A program made the translations under genes and the position numbers. This document shows, piece by piece, positions 43,849 through 52,096 of a DNA stretch of 64,000 nt. Position 1 is the first letter of the stretch, and the number at the start of each line of letters is the position of its first letter. Origin of the DNA: Adhaeribacter swui (GTDB lineage: Bacteria > Bacteroidota > Bacteroidia > Cytophagales > Hymenobacteraceae); assembly GCF_014217805.1 (NCBI RefSeq), contig NZ_CP055154.1, positions 1 to 64,000 on the forward strand, given 5' to 3'. Under the pieces are notes generated by a model. It searched no databases. It was not told the DNA's origin and saw only the letters and a program-made list of their open reading frames with translations.

Positions 43849-45204
43849 TTAAGCAGCCTGTTTTTTAAGATCATTAAGTTTCCTTTCCAGATAAAATATT
43901 TTGGTTTGCCGGTATTTCTGCTGGTAAGAAACTAAATCTACTGGTTTAAACTCCTGCTGACAAGATAACATTTTGTAATAAATGGTAGCCATTTTATTGG
44001 CAGTCGCCAGCATGGCATACCTGTTTCCTCCTTTGGCTTTCATGCGGCGGAAGTAATCGGCTAACCAGTTATCGCTGCGCTGTATGGCATTAGCCGCGTT
44101 GCGGAAAGCCTGACTGGCCGCATTCGGTTTCTTTTTCATCAGGGTGCTGCTGATGAGCTTTCCTCCGGATATTTTATTGTTGGGACACAAGTTCAGCCAG
44201 GAGACAAAGTGCTTGGCCGAAGGCCACTTGCTCATGTCCGTACCAGTTTCTGCCAATAGTTCCAGGGCCGCAATGTCACTGATGCCGTAAATGGCCATTA
44301 CGTCCACCCCATGAATGGACTTTAAGTAGTTGCAAGTATTAAATTCAGGCTTATTTCGGTTGGCCTTTTTGGTCGAAATCATTTCTGGTTTCGGCTCTGT
44401 CTCTGGAAAAAGCTGGTGCTGGTACTGTTGCAACTGCTGCTCGATGACCTTGTCGCAAGAGGCAATGCGTTCGGTATAAAACTGATAACAGGCATAACAA
44501 TCGGCCAACAGATAAAGCTGTTCTTCCCGCCAGTTGCCCTGCAAAGATTTGAGAATGGTAGCTCTATCGGCCCGGATGTTGGGCGCAATACACGTCAGGA
44601 AGTGCTCCGGTGTTCGGTTTCCCTGCACAATCGCCTCTATAATAAGTGTGCCCGTTTTACCGGTGATGTCGCGGATGAGCGTGTGCAGTTTAACGTTCAT
44701 CATCTCCAGCGCTTTTTGCATCCGCAATACGCACCGGCTTCTATCCAACAGCAAAGTTCGGCGATGCCGCACCAGCGTACGCAGGCCTTCTTGCTCGCTG
44801 TCGGGTAGGTAACTGCTCTGGAGCAACCCGCAACTGTGCAACTTTTGAATCCAGCGGGCATCATCCTCATCGTTTTTGCGGCCACTCACATTCCGTACCT
44901 GCTTGGCATTAACCAGGTAAACTTCAAAGCCAGACTGAATCAGTAAACTAAACAGGGGTTTCCAGTAGACGCCCGTACTCTCCATCGCTACTGTATCTAC
45001 ATGACACGCCTGTAGCCAGGCCGCAATAGCCTCTAAGTCACAAGTCATCGTGCCAAAGGTCCGGACTGCTATTGGATCTCTGTCTGCCGGAACAGCCACT
45101 GCATGAATGGTGTCTCCCACATCAATGCCGGCGGCATTGGCATTTACCAGGGGCAGGTTTACTGTGCTTTTGTCTGGAGATTTGCTCTTTTTCATACCTT
45201 TCAT
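43849..45204 (-). CDS. IS110-family transposase (DEDD)
   Basis: The 451-residue protein has the RuvC-like DEDD domain with GIDVGDTIHAV, AMESTGVYWKPL and RKNDEDDARWI, and a C-terminal Transposase_20 domain with GVDVMAIYGISDIAALELLA and the conserved PNNKISGGKL segment. Enzymes of this family act with a bridge RNA encoded in the element's own non-coding end. The frame is intact. IS110 relatives (the IS1111-attC group) are known to settle in integron attC sites, and this copy abuts a cassette core. Confidence 0.93.
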   Translation of the reverse strand: MKGMKKSKSPDKSTVNLPLVNANAAGIDVGDTIHAVAVPADRDPIAVRTFGTMTCDLEAIAAWLQACHVDTVAMESTGVYWKPLFSLLIQSGFEVYLVNAKQVRNVSGRKNDEDDARWIQKLHSCGLLQSSYLPDSEQEGLRTLVRHRRTLLLDRSRCVLRMQKALEMMNVKLHTLIRDITGKTGTLIIEAIVQGNRTPEHFLTCIAPNIRADRATILKSLQGNWREEQLYLLADCYACYQFYTERIASCDKVIEQQLQQYQHQLFPETEPKPEMISTKKANRNKPEFNTCNYLKSIHGVDVMAIYGISDIAALELLAETGTDMSKWPSAKHFVSWLNLCPNNKISGGKLISSTLMKKKPNAASQAFRNAANAIQRSDNWLADYFRRMKAKGGNRYAMLATANKMATIYYKMLSCQQEFKPVDLVSYQQKYRQTKIFYLERKLNDLKKQAA

Positions 45205-45450
45205 TTTTGGTTTAAAAACAAAAGCCTTGCCTACTGTCCAACTAAGCTTACTCTTCTATGCGGGCTCCCGCGCCCAATTTGAAACTAAAAGGAACAGCAG
45301 AACCATACTAGCGGTTGAGTTTACATAATCAATGTTAGGAAAGGTCTTGCTGCAAAAGCTCTTGTACTTCATTGTTACTGCTTTCCTTCTATTTTTGCTG
45401 CAATTTGCTCTTAAGTTATTATAAGCGAAACATGGGCCCGCCAATATGGA
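45205..45450 (-). ncRNA. Candidate IS110 bridge RNA region
   Basis: In IS110 elements of the group with a 5' leader, the bridge RNA is encoded between the left end and the transposase gene. The roughly 245 bp here contain no gene and include a GC hairpin (GCGGG/CCCGC near 45260) within AT-rich sequence. The location is the evidence; I cannot fold the RNA or mark its loops with certainty. Confidence 0.35.
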
Positions 45451-45758
45451 TACTAGCAGCTAAACGGAGTCGTTCCGGTTATCTGCACTATGGATGGAGT
45501 AGGTATACCTGCTTTTAGGAGGCTTGTATTGGCGTTTTTACTAGTTAAAGCGGCTTGTTTCATACTATAAGTAATATATACCATATTCTCCAATTATCCT
45601 GCCAGTCGTTCCAATCTTTTTAAAAATGGTTTCTATCGAATGCGAATCATACTTTTGAGGGTTATAGCCCCTGATCCTGCAGCTTTTTATCCGAGGTAGA
45701 AAAAGCTTTCGGGCAAAATAGGAGGAGATTCAGGCGTTTTGCTAGCTTTTGAAAGCTA
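45451..45758. other. Intergenic region without supported gene
   Basis: The 308 bp between the IS110 end and the palindrome hold no convincing frame or RNA. The left border of the IS110 element should be near its beginning but I see no clear terminal repeat. Confidence 0.4.
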
Positions 45759-45804
45759 CTTAGCCGATTAATAAACGTTTATAAACGTTTATTAATCGGC
45801 TAAG
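45759..45804. repeat. Perfect 46-bp palindrome
   Basis: Two 23-base arms, CTTAGCCGATTAATAAACGT continuing TTA and its exact reverse complement, meet with no spacer. The ATG of the zinc-ribbon gene begins 4 bp after it. It could be an operator, a recombination site or a cruciform; a perfect spacerless palindrome this long is rarely stable unless selected. Confidence 0.9.
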
Positions 45805-45807
45805 ATC

Positions 45808-46198
45808 ATGGAAACTCAGGCGTCCGCTTGCCAGGTTTGTGGGCAAGCTATCCAAGGAAGAAGTGATAAAAAGTACTGCTCGGATCAATGTCGTTCCCAA
45901 AGCAATAACCAAAAAAGGCGAGGGGATGCGGCAGAACTCTTGAGGCAGGAGATAAACGGCGTGTTACGCCAGAACCGGAATATTCTCCGAAAGGCAAGTC
46001 CTTGGGGTAAGACAACCACCCAGGTAGATTTTCTGGTACAGCCAGGATTTGATCGGCGCTACTTCACCCATCAATACCGGACTATAGAAGGGAAACACCT
46101 ACTTTTTCTGTTATGATTATGGTTACTTACTGCTGCCCGAAGAAAAAGTGCTTATCGTGAACTGGCAACCCTACATGCAACCCAAGGAAAGAGGCTAA
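45808..46198 (+). pseudogene. Zinc-ribbon protein gene with a single frameshift
   Basis: The frame starts with a zinc ribbon, CQVCGQAIQGRSDKKYCSDQ (CxxC...CxxxC), as in small DUF2116-like Bacteroidota proteins, and runs to EGKHLLFLL then TGA at 46114-46116. Skipping one C near 46098 restores a natural continuation, YFFCYDYGYLLLPEEKVLIV, to a TAA at 46196-46198. The full product would have about 129 residues. The break may be a real mutation or a sequencing error. A perfect palindrome abuts the start. Confidence 0.75.
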
Positions 46199-46232
46199 TT
46201 CTTTTTGTCTTGACTAAAACTTACCAAAATTT

Positions 46233-46368
46233 CGTCTCCCGAAACGACCGTTTTATGAGACGAAAAACCATCTCGTAAAAAGTAGCTATTTTCGGCCAAA
46301 AACCGTATCAAATGACCATCTCACAAATCAAAAGTAATTTTGTATATTTGAGATGGCATTCGTGAGAC
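46233..46368. repeat. res-like repeat array upstream of the recombinase
   Basis: Paired six-base elements are spread over 136 bp: CGTCTC (46233) with GAGACG (46257), CATCTC (46269), CATCTC (46317) with GAGATG (46350), and GTGAGAC (46362). Serine resolvases bind such inverted sites in front of their own gene both to recombine and to autoregulate. Confidence 0.55.
46343..46350 (+). promoter_or_regulatory. Bacteroidota-type -7 element for the recombinase
   Basis: TATATTTG matches TAnnTTTG and lies 22 bp before the ATG at 46373. It overlaps the GAGATG repeat, so bound recombinase would block transcription. Confidence 0.45.
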
Positions 46369-46372
46369 AAAT

Positions 46373-46942
46373 ATGAAAATCGGCTACGCCCGGGTCAGCA
46401 CCCAGGATCAAAAATTAGAACTGCAATTAGATGCTCTAACTAGAAATGGTTGTGAGCTGGTTTTCCAGGAAAAGAAGTCCGGCAAAAACAAAGAACGGCC
46501 GGAGCTGGAGAAGCTGCTGGGTCAGCTCCGATCCGGAGACACGGTAGTGGTTTGGAAGTTGGATCGGTTGGGTCGTTCTTTGCGCGATCTGATTGACCTG
46601 GTAGCGGAGTTTCAGAAAAGGGGAGTAGACTTTGTCAGTTTACAGGATGGCATCAACACGGCAACTTCCACCGGTCGTTTTACCTTTAACATCTTTGCCT
46701 CACTAGCGGAGTTTGAGCGTGAGATAATCAAAGAAAGAACCCAAGCAGGCTTAGTCGCCGCCAGAGCTCGCGGTAGAGCAGGAGGGAGACCCGCTGGCTT
46801 AACTCCGGAAGCTATGGAGAAAGCTAAATCCGCTTTGGTTTTATCGAAATCAGGTAAAAGAGCCGAGGAAATTGCAAAAATTTTGGGTATTTCTCGCGCT
46901 ACTTGTTACCGTTACTTGGAAGTAACTAATTGGTCAAAATAA
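46373..46942 (+). CDS. Serine recombinase (resolvase/invertase family)
   Basis: The 189-residue protein has the small serine-recombinase catalytic domain: YARVSTQDQ with nucleophile Ser9, VVWKLDRLGRS with the active-site arginines, and FNIFASLAEFEREIIKERT before helix E. A C-terminal HTH (residues about 145-185, RAEEIAKILGISRATCYRYL) binds DNA. It is full length. Repeats in the 140 bp upstream are its likely binding sites. Confidence 0.94.
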   Translation: MKIGYARVSTQDQKLELQLDALTRNGCELVFQEKKSGKNKERPELEKLLGQLRSGDTVVVWKLDRLGRSLRDLIDLVAEFQKRGVDFVSLQDGINTATSTGRFTFNIFASLAEFEREIIKERTQAGLVAARARGRAGGRPAGLTPEAMEKAKSALVLSKSGKRAEEIAKILGISRATCYRYLEVTNWSK

Positions 46943-47091
46943 TTCCTTTTAGCTATCCGACTTTAAAAATATCATTCATCTCATAACTACAATATTAATT
47001 TTTGCTTATATTGATTTGTCGATGCGATATATTGGTTGTTATTAGAAAGATAATTAGTATAGTATCTACACCGGTTATGCATTAGACAATT

Positions 47092-47802
47092 ATGGGGGAA
47101 ATAAGAGCATCTTTATACGATATATTTGGTTATTTATTACCGGGATTAGTAGGTGTTGTTGCTATTAGGCTTTTAGCATGGGTCATTATTTATCCCGATC
47201 ATATACTTAATATTACCCCACTTTCTAATTCTATATTTCTGTTCGCAATTGGCCTCGTTTCTTATATCGTTGGACATTTTATACATGCTGTTGGAAACTG
47301 GCTTCCAATAACTAAGTCGGTTAAGTTAGACGCTTATCAGAATCATACCAGTCGCTCTAGCCTTAATTTTATAGGCAGATATCTTGATCAATATAAGCTT
47401 TCACAGGAAACAATAACTCTAATTAATGAAGCTTTAAGTAGAAAATTTGGTAGTGAATATCTTAAGTTGAATAATGATGAGAAGTTTAATTTAATTGATG
47501 AATATAGAATTTTAAGCGAAAAAGAGAATGAAAGAGAAATTTTTACTTATAGAGAAGGTTTTTACCGAGGAATGGTAATCTCTCTTTTATTTTTATGGAT
47601 AGCAATTGGTTTTAGCCTTTTTTATAAAAACTTTGCTGTCACTACTGGTAATGTATTATTTGCTATACATCATAATGAGCGGATGTTTATGTTTTTAGCT
47701 ACTCCGGTAGGGATAATTGGCTTTTGGAGAAGAATGGTAAGATTCTCTTCCTATAGATTAAGGAGTGCTATTTCCCTTTTTCTTGTACTTTCCAAAGATT
47801 AA
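47092..47802 (+). CDS. Four-helix membrane protein, unknown
   Basis: The 236-residue protein has membrane helices at residues about 12-33, 45-66, 158-178 and 195-215 and a soluble, charged stretch between the second and third. No family is recognised. It precedes the MBL hydrolase gene by 9 bp and is AT-rich compared with the chromosome, so the two form a two-gene unit of mobile origin. A membrane effector in a defence system is a reasonable guess. Confidence 0.75.
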   Translation: MGEIRASLYDIFGYLLPGLVGVVAIRLLAWVIIYPDHILNITPLSNSIFLFAIGLVSYIVGHFIHAVGNWLPITKSVKLDAYQNHTSRSSLNFIGRYLDQYKLSQETITLINEALSRKFGSEYLKLNNDEKFNLIDEYRILSEKENEREIFTYREGFYRGMVISLLFLWIAIGFSLFYKNFAVTTGNVLFAIHHNERMFMFLATPVGIIGFWRRMVRFSSYRLRSAISLFLVLSKD

Positions 47803-47811
47803 AACATAATT

Positions 47812-48687
47812 ATGAGTAAACTTCAAGTAAAAATATGGGATGTTCAACATGGTTCAGCTGCATATATAAAAACGCCTAATGGAAAGCATATTGTTGTTGA
47901 TTTGGGCACAGGAGATGTTTCAGGTGATACGTCGTTACCCTATGAAACATTTAGTCCACTAAAACACTTGGCGAAAAATTATCAAGTTCAACAGATCGAT
48001 GAATTGATTATTACCCATCCTCACACAGACCACATAGATGATATAGGCAATTTAGATTTATTTTATATTAATACGTTAACTGCTCCTAGGCACATCCCAA
48101 AAGAGGATATAACAAAAGGAAACAGATCTAGTGATGCTCCTAAAATTGAAAAATATCTTAACTTGTTAACTAGGTTTAATGGAGCAATTACGGAATATAA
48201 TAATCCAAACCTGCCAAGTAATAATGGTGGTCTTGAAGTTGATATATATGGTCCAATAAATTGTGGTACATACAATTTAAATAATCAAAGCCTAGTTGTT
48301 TTCTTTACTTATGCAGGTTCCACCATTTGTATTCCAGGAGATAATGAAAGAGCTGCTTGGAAAGAATTATTAGAAAAGGATTCTTTTAAGAATTTACTTA
48401 GAAAGACCGATGTTTTTGTAGCCTCCCATCATGGAAGAGAGTCAGGCTTTTATGAAGAAGTATTTGATTATTGCAGGCCTTATATTACAATTATTTCGGA
48501 TGGGCCACAAGGAGATACTTGTGTAGCACATAAATATAGAGCTAAAACTGTTGGCTGGAAAATTCATAGCCGATCTAGCAAATCATCAAACGAAAGGAAA
48601 GTTTTAACAACTAGAAAAGATGGTTCAATACAAATCGAATGTTATGAATCAGGTGGACAAAGCTACTTGGTTATTGGAGTAGAATAG
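47812..48687 (+). CDS. MBL-fold hydrolase (ComEC/Rec2-like)
   Basis: The 291-residue protein has the metallo-beta-lactamase fold of ComEC-like proteins: VVDLGTGD at residues about 29-36, THPHTDHIDD (about 68-77, HxHxDH metal ligands), IPGDNE (about 179-184) and ASHHGRESG (about 203-211). It has no membrane part, unlike ComEC. Stand-alone members occur in defence-like gene pairs, where they may hydrolyse nucleic acid or a nucleotide signal. It is coupled to the upstream membrane protein. Confidence 0.88.
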   Translation: MSKLQVKIWDVQHGSAAYIKTPNGKHIVVDLGTGDVSGDTSLPYETFSPLKHLAKNYQVQQIDELIITHPHTDHIDDIGNLDLFYINTLTAPRHIPKEDITKGNRSSDAPKIEKYLNLLTRFNGAITEYNNPNLPSNNGGLEVDIYGPINCGTYNLNNQSLVVFFTYAGSTICIPGDNERAAWKELLEKDSFKNLLRKTDVFVASHHGRESGFYEEVFDYCRPYITIISDGPQGDTCVAHKYRAKTVGWKIHSRSSKSSNERKVLTTRKDGSIQIECYESGGQSYLVIGVE

Positions 48688-48877
48688 CAAAAAAGTGTTA
48701 TCATTGCAATACCCAGAGTTTTCATATTATTAGAAATAATTAACCTTACAATTAACCTCTCTGCTTTAAGTTCATTTAAATGTAAATGCTCTGAGATAGC
48801 CAGCCGAACAAAGTGGAACCCGTTAACCAAATTGCAACAAGGCTCCTTCTAACTTTTTGATACCTAAAGTAAAGACT

Positions 48878-48994
48878 TTAATCTTTATTGGCTTTAGGTG
48901 GTGGTGGCGGGTTTCTCATTTTTGGAACATTCCCTTTAACTTCTTTTTTGCCTTGGTCTTTTTTAGAAGATGATTGTGTAGATTTCCCCGCCAT
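48878..48994 (-). CDS. 38-residue basic, proline-tailed small protein
   Basis: A 39-codon frame reads MAGKSTQSSSKKDQGKKEVK followed by a short linker and a PPPPP-containing tail. It is 13 bp downstream of the SLATT-like gene on the same strand, so it probably shares the transcript. Strong charge and low complexity argue for a disordered binding peptide. It is short enough to be missed by gene callers. Confidence 0.6.
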   Translation of the reverse strand: MAGKSTQSSSKKDQGKKEVKGNVPKMRNPPPPPKANKD

Positions 48995-49007
48995 TTTTAT
49001 ATTTTTA

Positions 49008-49493
49008 TTAATGATATTGCTTTAAATAATTATTCGTAATAATATCTGCTTGGTCTTGTAATTTAACAATTGTCTGAATACAAAGCTTAGTGTCCAGTAC
49101 TTCAATTTCTTTAGCTTCTTCCCTTAGTTCAAAAAATTTATTTCTTACAACTTCGTCGTCTATTTTATTGGATTTAAATTCAATCCAAAGCTTTTCTACT
49201 TTATTCCAATATGCAAAATACATGTTCCGGAGAATGGCAATCTGTTCAATGTCTTTATCAGTTGGGATTACTTGATTTTCAATCATTTTAAAAAGCTGTA
49301 TTAATGCAGTTAAACCACTTGTGATTGCTGGCAAATACAGCCAAAGCTTCCAACTGAAAATTCCTGTTGTAGAAAATATAACACTTAGCAGATTAGTTGT
49401 TTTACGTGTTTTCTTAAGCCGATTTAAATATAAAATTAGATAATCATCGCCATGCTTGTAATGCACTAATTCATACCAGATTTTCTCATTCAT
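49008..49493 (-). CDS. SLATT-like two-helix membrane protein
   Basis: The 161-residue protein has an N-terminal helix, two adjacent membrane segments (residues about 33-50 and 53-70, STTGIFSWKLWLYLPAITSG) and a long C-terminal helical tail. This layout resembles SLATT-type 2TM effectors linked to prokaryotic immune systems. The resemblance is architectural; no sensor gene such as SMODS is next to it. Confidence 0.6.
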   Translation of the reverse strand: MNEKIWYELVHYKHGDDYLILYLNRLKKTRKTTNLLSVIFSTTGIFSWKLWLYLPAITSGLTALIQLFKMIENQVIPTDKDIEQIAILRNMYFAYWNKVEKLWIEFKSNKIDDEVVRNKFFELREEAKEIEVLDTKLCIQTIVKLQDQADIITNNYLKQYH

Positions 49494-49502
49494 GGTTTAA
49501 AG

Positions 49503-49637
49503 CTAAAATTCTCCGTAATCCATCCTTTTACCAGAGACCCTATTAAGTTGCCTGATAACCTTTAAATCTTGAGTTAATTTTTTTTGCAGAAGATCTGTCA
49601 TACTTGAGTTGTCTAAAATAGCGTTGAAGTTGGCAGT
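49503..49637 (-). other. In-frame open extension beyond the stop of the 140-residue gene
   Basis: Directly after the TGA at 49638-49640 the same minus-strand frame stays open for 44 codons, ending at a TAG (49503-49505). It includes NFNAILDNSSMTDLLQKKLT and QLNRVSGKRMDYGEF. An ATG at 49601 has no ribosome binding site. A nonsense mutation in a longer gene explains this best. Confidence 0.45.
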
Positions 49638-50060
49638 TCACAATCCAGAAATCAGCTGTGCAGGAGTCACAGGTAAATCCTTGTTTTCTACTTGCTGCAA
49701 AAATTTAATCTGCTGCTTTATCTTTTCTAGTACCTGCTGAATGTCTACCCCAGTAATCTGATGCACCCCTTGTATGAGGAGACCTAAGTCTACCTTCTGG
49801 CGAATAAAATCCCGCACGCGATAGAGTTCAAGCTGTCCTAAGTCGGTACTTTCTGGGTGCTTAATAAATAACTCTAAATCGAATTGATGGAGTATATATC
49901 CTGGTTGCTGGCGGACAATGGGTAAGACGATACAGACAGTGTTATGGAAAATATCCGGTTCTTGGAACTGTAGCTGGAGATAGCTAGCTCCATTGATGAT
50001 AGGCCAGATTTCCGCATCATCATAAAACTGCTCGATATAAGGCGTGATTTGTTCTGGCAT
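49638..50060 (-). CDS. Unknown soluble protein, possibly truncated by a nonsense codon
   Basis: The 140-residue protein has no signal or membrane segment. The second half is helical and Gln-rich (VLEKIKQQIKFLQQ). No family is recognised. The frame continues openly for 44 codons past its TGA, so the original protein may have had about 185 residues. It follows the GIY-YIG gene by 17 bp on the same strand and is probably co-transcribed. Confidence 0.65.
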   Translation of the reverse strand: MPEQITPYIEQFYDDAEIWPIINGASYLQLQFQEPDIFHNTVCIVLPIVRQQPGYILHQFDLELFIKHPESTDLGQLELYRVRDFIRQKVDLGLLIQGVHQITGVDIQQVLEKIKQQIKFLQQVENKDLPVTPAQLISGL

Positions 50061-50077
50061 ACGGCGGTAGGTTTAGC

Positions 50078-50470
50078 TTAATTAATATACCTAATAATTG
50101 ATTTAGGTATTTCTCCTTCGTGAAGGAGATTTAACTCTTTAAAGATTGATTTTTTTTTGTTCATCTCACTAGCATAGGTCGACATGAGGTAGTTTTCAAC
50201 TTCATTAATAGAATTTAAGGCTTCCGTATCCAACTCACCTATATAAAGACTTGCTCCATGGCGTAAACAACCTTCAATCCAATGGCTATAGCCGGAATTA
50301 TATCGTCCGCTCATTTTATTTGTATTATGTTTTCTTTGATGGCCGCCAAAAAAGCTGTTATGAGCCTTACCCCAATAAAAAGGCTTCTCATCCCATTCAT
50401 GGAGATAAATCACACCTGTATAGTCGCAGGCATCTTTATATGTAAAACAGCGTTTCCAAGTAATTTTCAA
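50078..50470 (-). CDS. GIY-YIG-like nuclease
   Basis: The 130-residue protein reads TGVIYLHEWDEKPFYWGKA near residue 18, in place of the GIY and YIG strands, with Arg in the following helix and a Glu in INEVENYLMS where the metal-binding Glu of GIY-YIG enzymes lies. The motif is degenerate, so activity is uncertain. It lies between Fic and the unknown gene on the minus strand. Confidence 0.55.
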   Translation of the reverse strand: MKITWKRCFTYKDACDYTGVIYLHEWDEKPFYWGKAHNSFFGGHQRKHNTNKMSGRYNSGYSHWIEGCLRHGASLYIGELDTEALNSINEVENYLMSTYASEMNKKKSIFKELNLLHEGEIPKSIIRYIN

Positions 50471-50524
50471 TGGATATGTATTTAGTACAGTTATAAAATG
50501 AGCCTTTAACTAATGTAAAATGAT

Positions 50525-52063
50525 TTATTGAAGATTAAAAATCTCTTGATATCTATTTTCTATTGCGAGAACCTCATCCGAAGTTAGTTTTGAAAACTCT
50601 TTCGTTTTTGCTCTTTCGGAAAGGCTGCCTTTGCCTTGCTCTAAAAAGCGGACAAGTAAAGCAATCAATCTATCCGGCATTTCATAATAATCTTCCAAGA
50701 AGCTTTTCATCCGATCATATTTTTCTAGATAATCTACTTCTTCTGGAATAGTCTTTTCTACGGTCTGCTCTACGCACCTATATAAGAATTCCGCCTGCTT
50801 CGTCGCATCAAAGTACCGATATAGATCAATGGTTTCATTTAGCACCTCCACATTATGGTTTGTGGTGGGTTGCCATTGAATGAATTCTAATCGGGGGAGA
50901 GAAAAAGCTTCCAGTACCTGGCGGTATTCATCCAGTCGCTCTAAAATAACGGCCGAGACCGGAAAGATAAATCCTTTGGGAGCAAAGTTCTTTCTAATCA
51001 GAGAGTGATGGATTAAATATCGGTGGATTCGGCCATTTCCATCTACAAAAGGATGAATGAACACAAAACCAAAGGCGATAGCTGCGGCTGCTAATACCGC
51101 GTCATATTCGCTGTGTTCTAATTTAATATTGGTAAAGATAAGGCCTGCTATTAATTCTTCCACATCTTGCCACTTAGCAGAAATATGGTCCGGAATGGGT
51201 AAACCAGAAAAGCGATCATGCTCTCCTACAAACCCCCCTTCCGTTCGCCAACCTAATTTTACAAAGCGCGGATTATCGATTACAATTTGTTGCAATCTCA
51301 AAAACTCTTCTTGCGAGAGTGGCTTTTGCCCAGCTTGGCCAATCGATCTAGCCCAACGTTGCGCTCTATTTTGCGGAGGCCTTTCTCCTTCAATGGCATA
51401 AGAGGCTTTTGAGTCTTTTAACAATAAAAATGCCGCTGCCCGGGTAAGGATATCGGCATGTGTTCGGCCGATAGAATCTTTGACTTTACCATTTAAGTTT
51501 TTGGCTATGAAATCTTCTAGCTTTGCTGTCCTCCTTATTAAAGGACAAAAATTTTTCACTCCTGGCAGGTTGTTGCGAATTCTATGTCTTCTTGAAATTT
51601 CTATTGGGCCAGGGTATTGTAGATGAGGGTCAATTAAATCAACAAAATTGCCTTGAGTTAAATCCGGTACATCCAGTTCTGTATCCAACAACCATTCATA
51701 CAGGAACCATATTCTTCGACTATATTGACTAGTGGGTTCATTTTGAATGATTGAAACGATTTCCTTCTCTGCAACTCGCTGAAATAAAGCTTTTAGAACT
51801 CCTAATTCAATTCCCTCATACTTGAAAGCAAAGGTCAGTTGCCCAAAAAAGGTATCTTCGGGCTTATATCGGATAGAAAAAACAGACCATTCCTCTGTTT
51901 CATACTTTTTATGCTTTTGTATGACAAGGGCTAAGCGATCCGGAAGGGGCACTTTTAATTTATAAGATGCTATCAATGCACCGTAACCCACTAAATACCC
52001 TTCTTCTGGCAGAACTCTATCATAAAATACCTTACTATCCTCCGAGAAGTAGTTATTGATCAT
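50525..52063 (-). CDS. Fic-family AMPylase
   Basis: The 512-residue protein carries the full Fic motif HPFVDGNGRIHR (residues about 335-346), which transfers AMP to target hydroxyls. An upstream SYAIEGE segment (about residues 219-225) matches the inhibitory [S/T]xxxE[G/N] helix, so it is a self-inhibited class II Fic protein. The long C-terminal part may recognise targets or DNA. Three AT-rich repeats 34-97 bp before the start are likely operators. Confidence 0.93.
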   Translation of the reverse strand: MINNYFSEDSKVFYDRVLPEEGYLVGYGALIASYKLKVPLPDRLALVIQKHKKYETEEWSVFSIRYKPEDTFFGQLTFAFKYEGIELGVLKALFQRVAEKEIVSIIQNEPTSQYSRRIWFLYEWLLDTELDVPDLTQGNFVDLIDPHLQYPGPIEISRRHRIRNNLPGVKNFCPLIRRTAKLEDFIAKNLNGKVKDSIGRTHADILTRAAAFLLLKDSKASYAIEGERPPQNRAQRWARSIGQAGQKPLSQEEFLRLQQIVIDNPRFVKLGWRTEGGFVGEHDRFSGLPIPDHISAKWQDVEELIAGLIFTNIKLEHSEYDAVLAAAAIAFGFVFIHPFVDGNGRIHRYLIHHSLIRKNFAPKGFIFPVSAVILERLDEYRQVLEAFSLPRLEFIQWQPTTNHNVEVLNETIDLYRYFDATKQAEFLYRCVEQTVEKTIPEEVDYLEKYDRMKSFLEDYYEMPDRLIALLVRFLEQGKGSLSERAKTKEFSKLTSDEVLAIENRYQEIFNLQ

Positions 52064-52096
52064 ACTATTTTGTAATCTTTTCTTTAAATATAGTAC

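Noticed and set aside
43849-43874. Upstream start (43874) for the DKNYY lipoprotein
   Set aside because: It would overlap the end of the IS110 gene and hide the lipoprotein signal; the ATG at 43814 follows the cassette core.
44416-44808. Plus-strand frame opposite the IS110 transposase
   Set aside because: Antisense shadow of a well-supported transposase gene with no independent signals.
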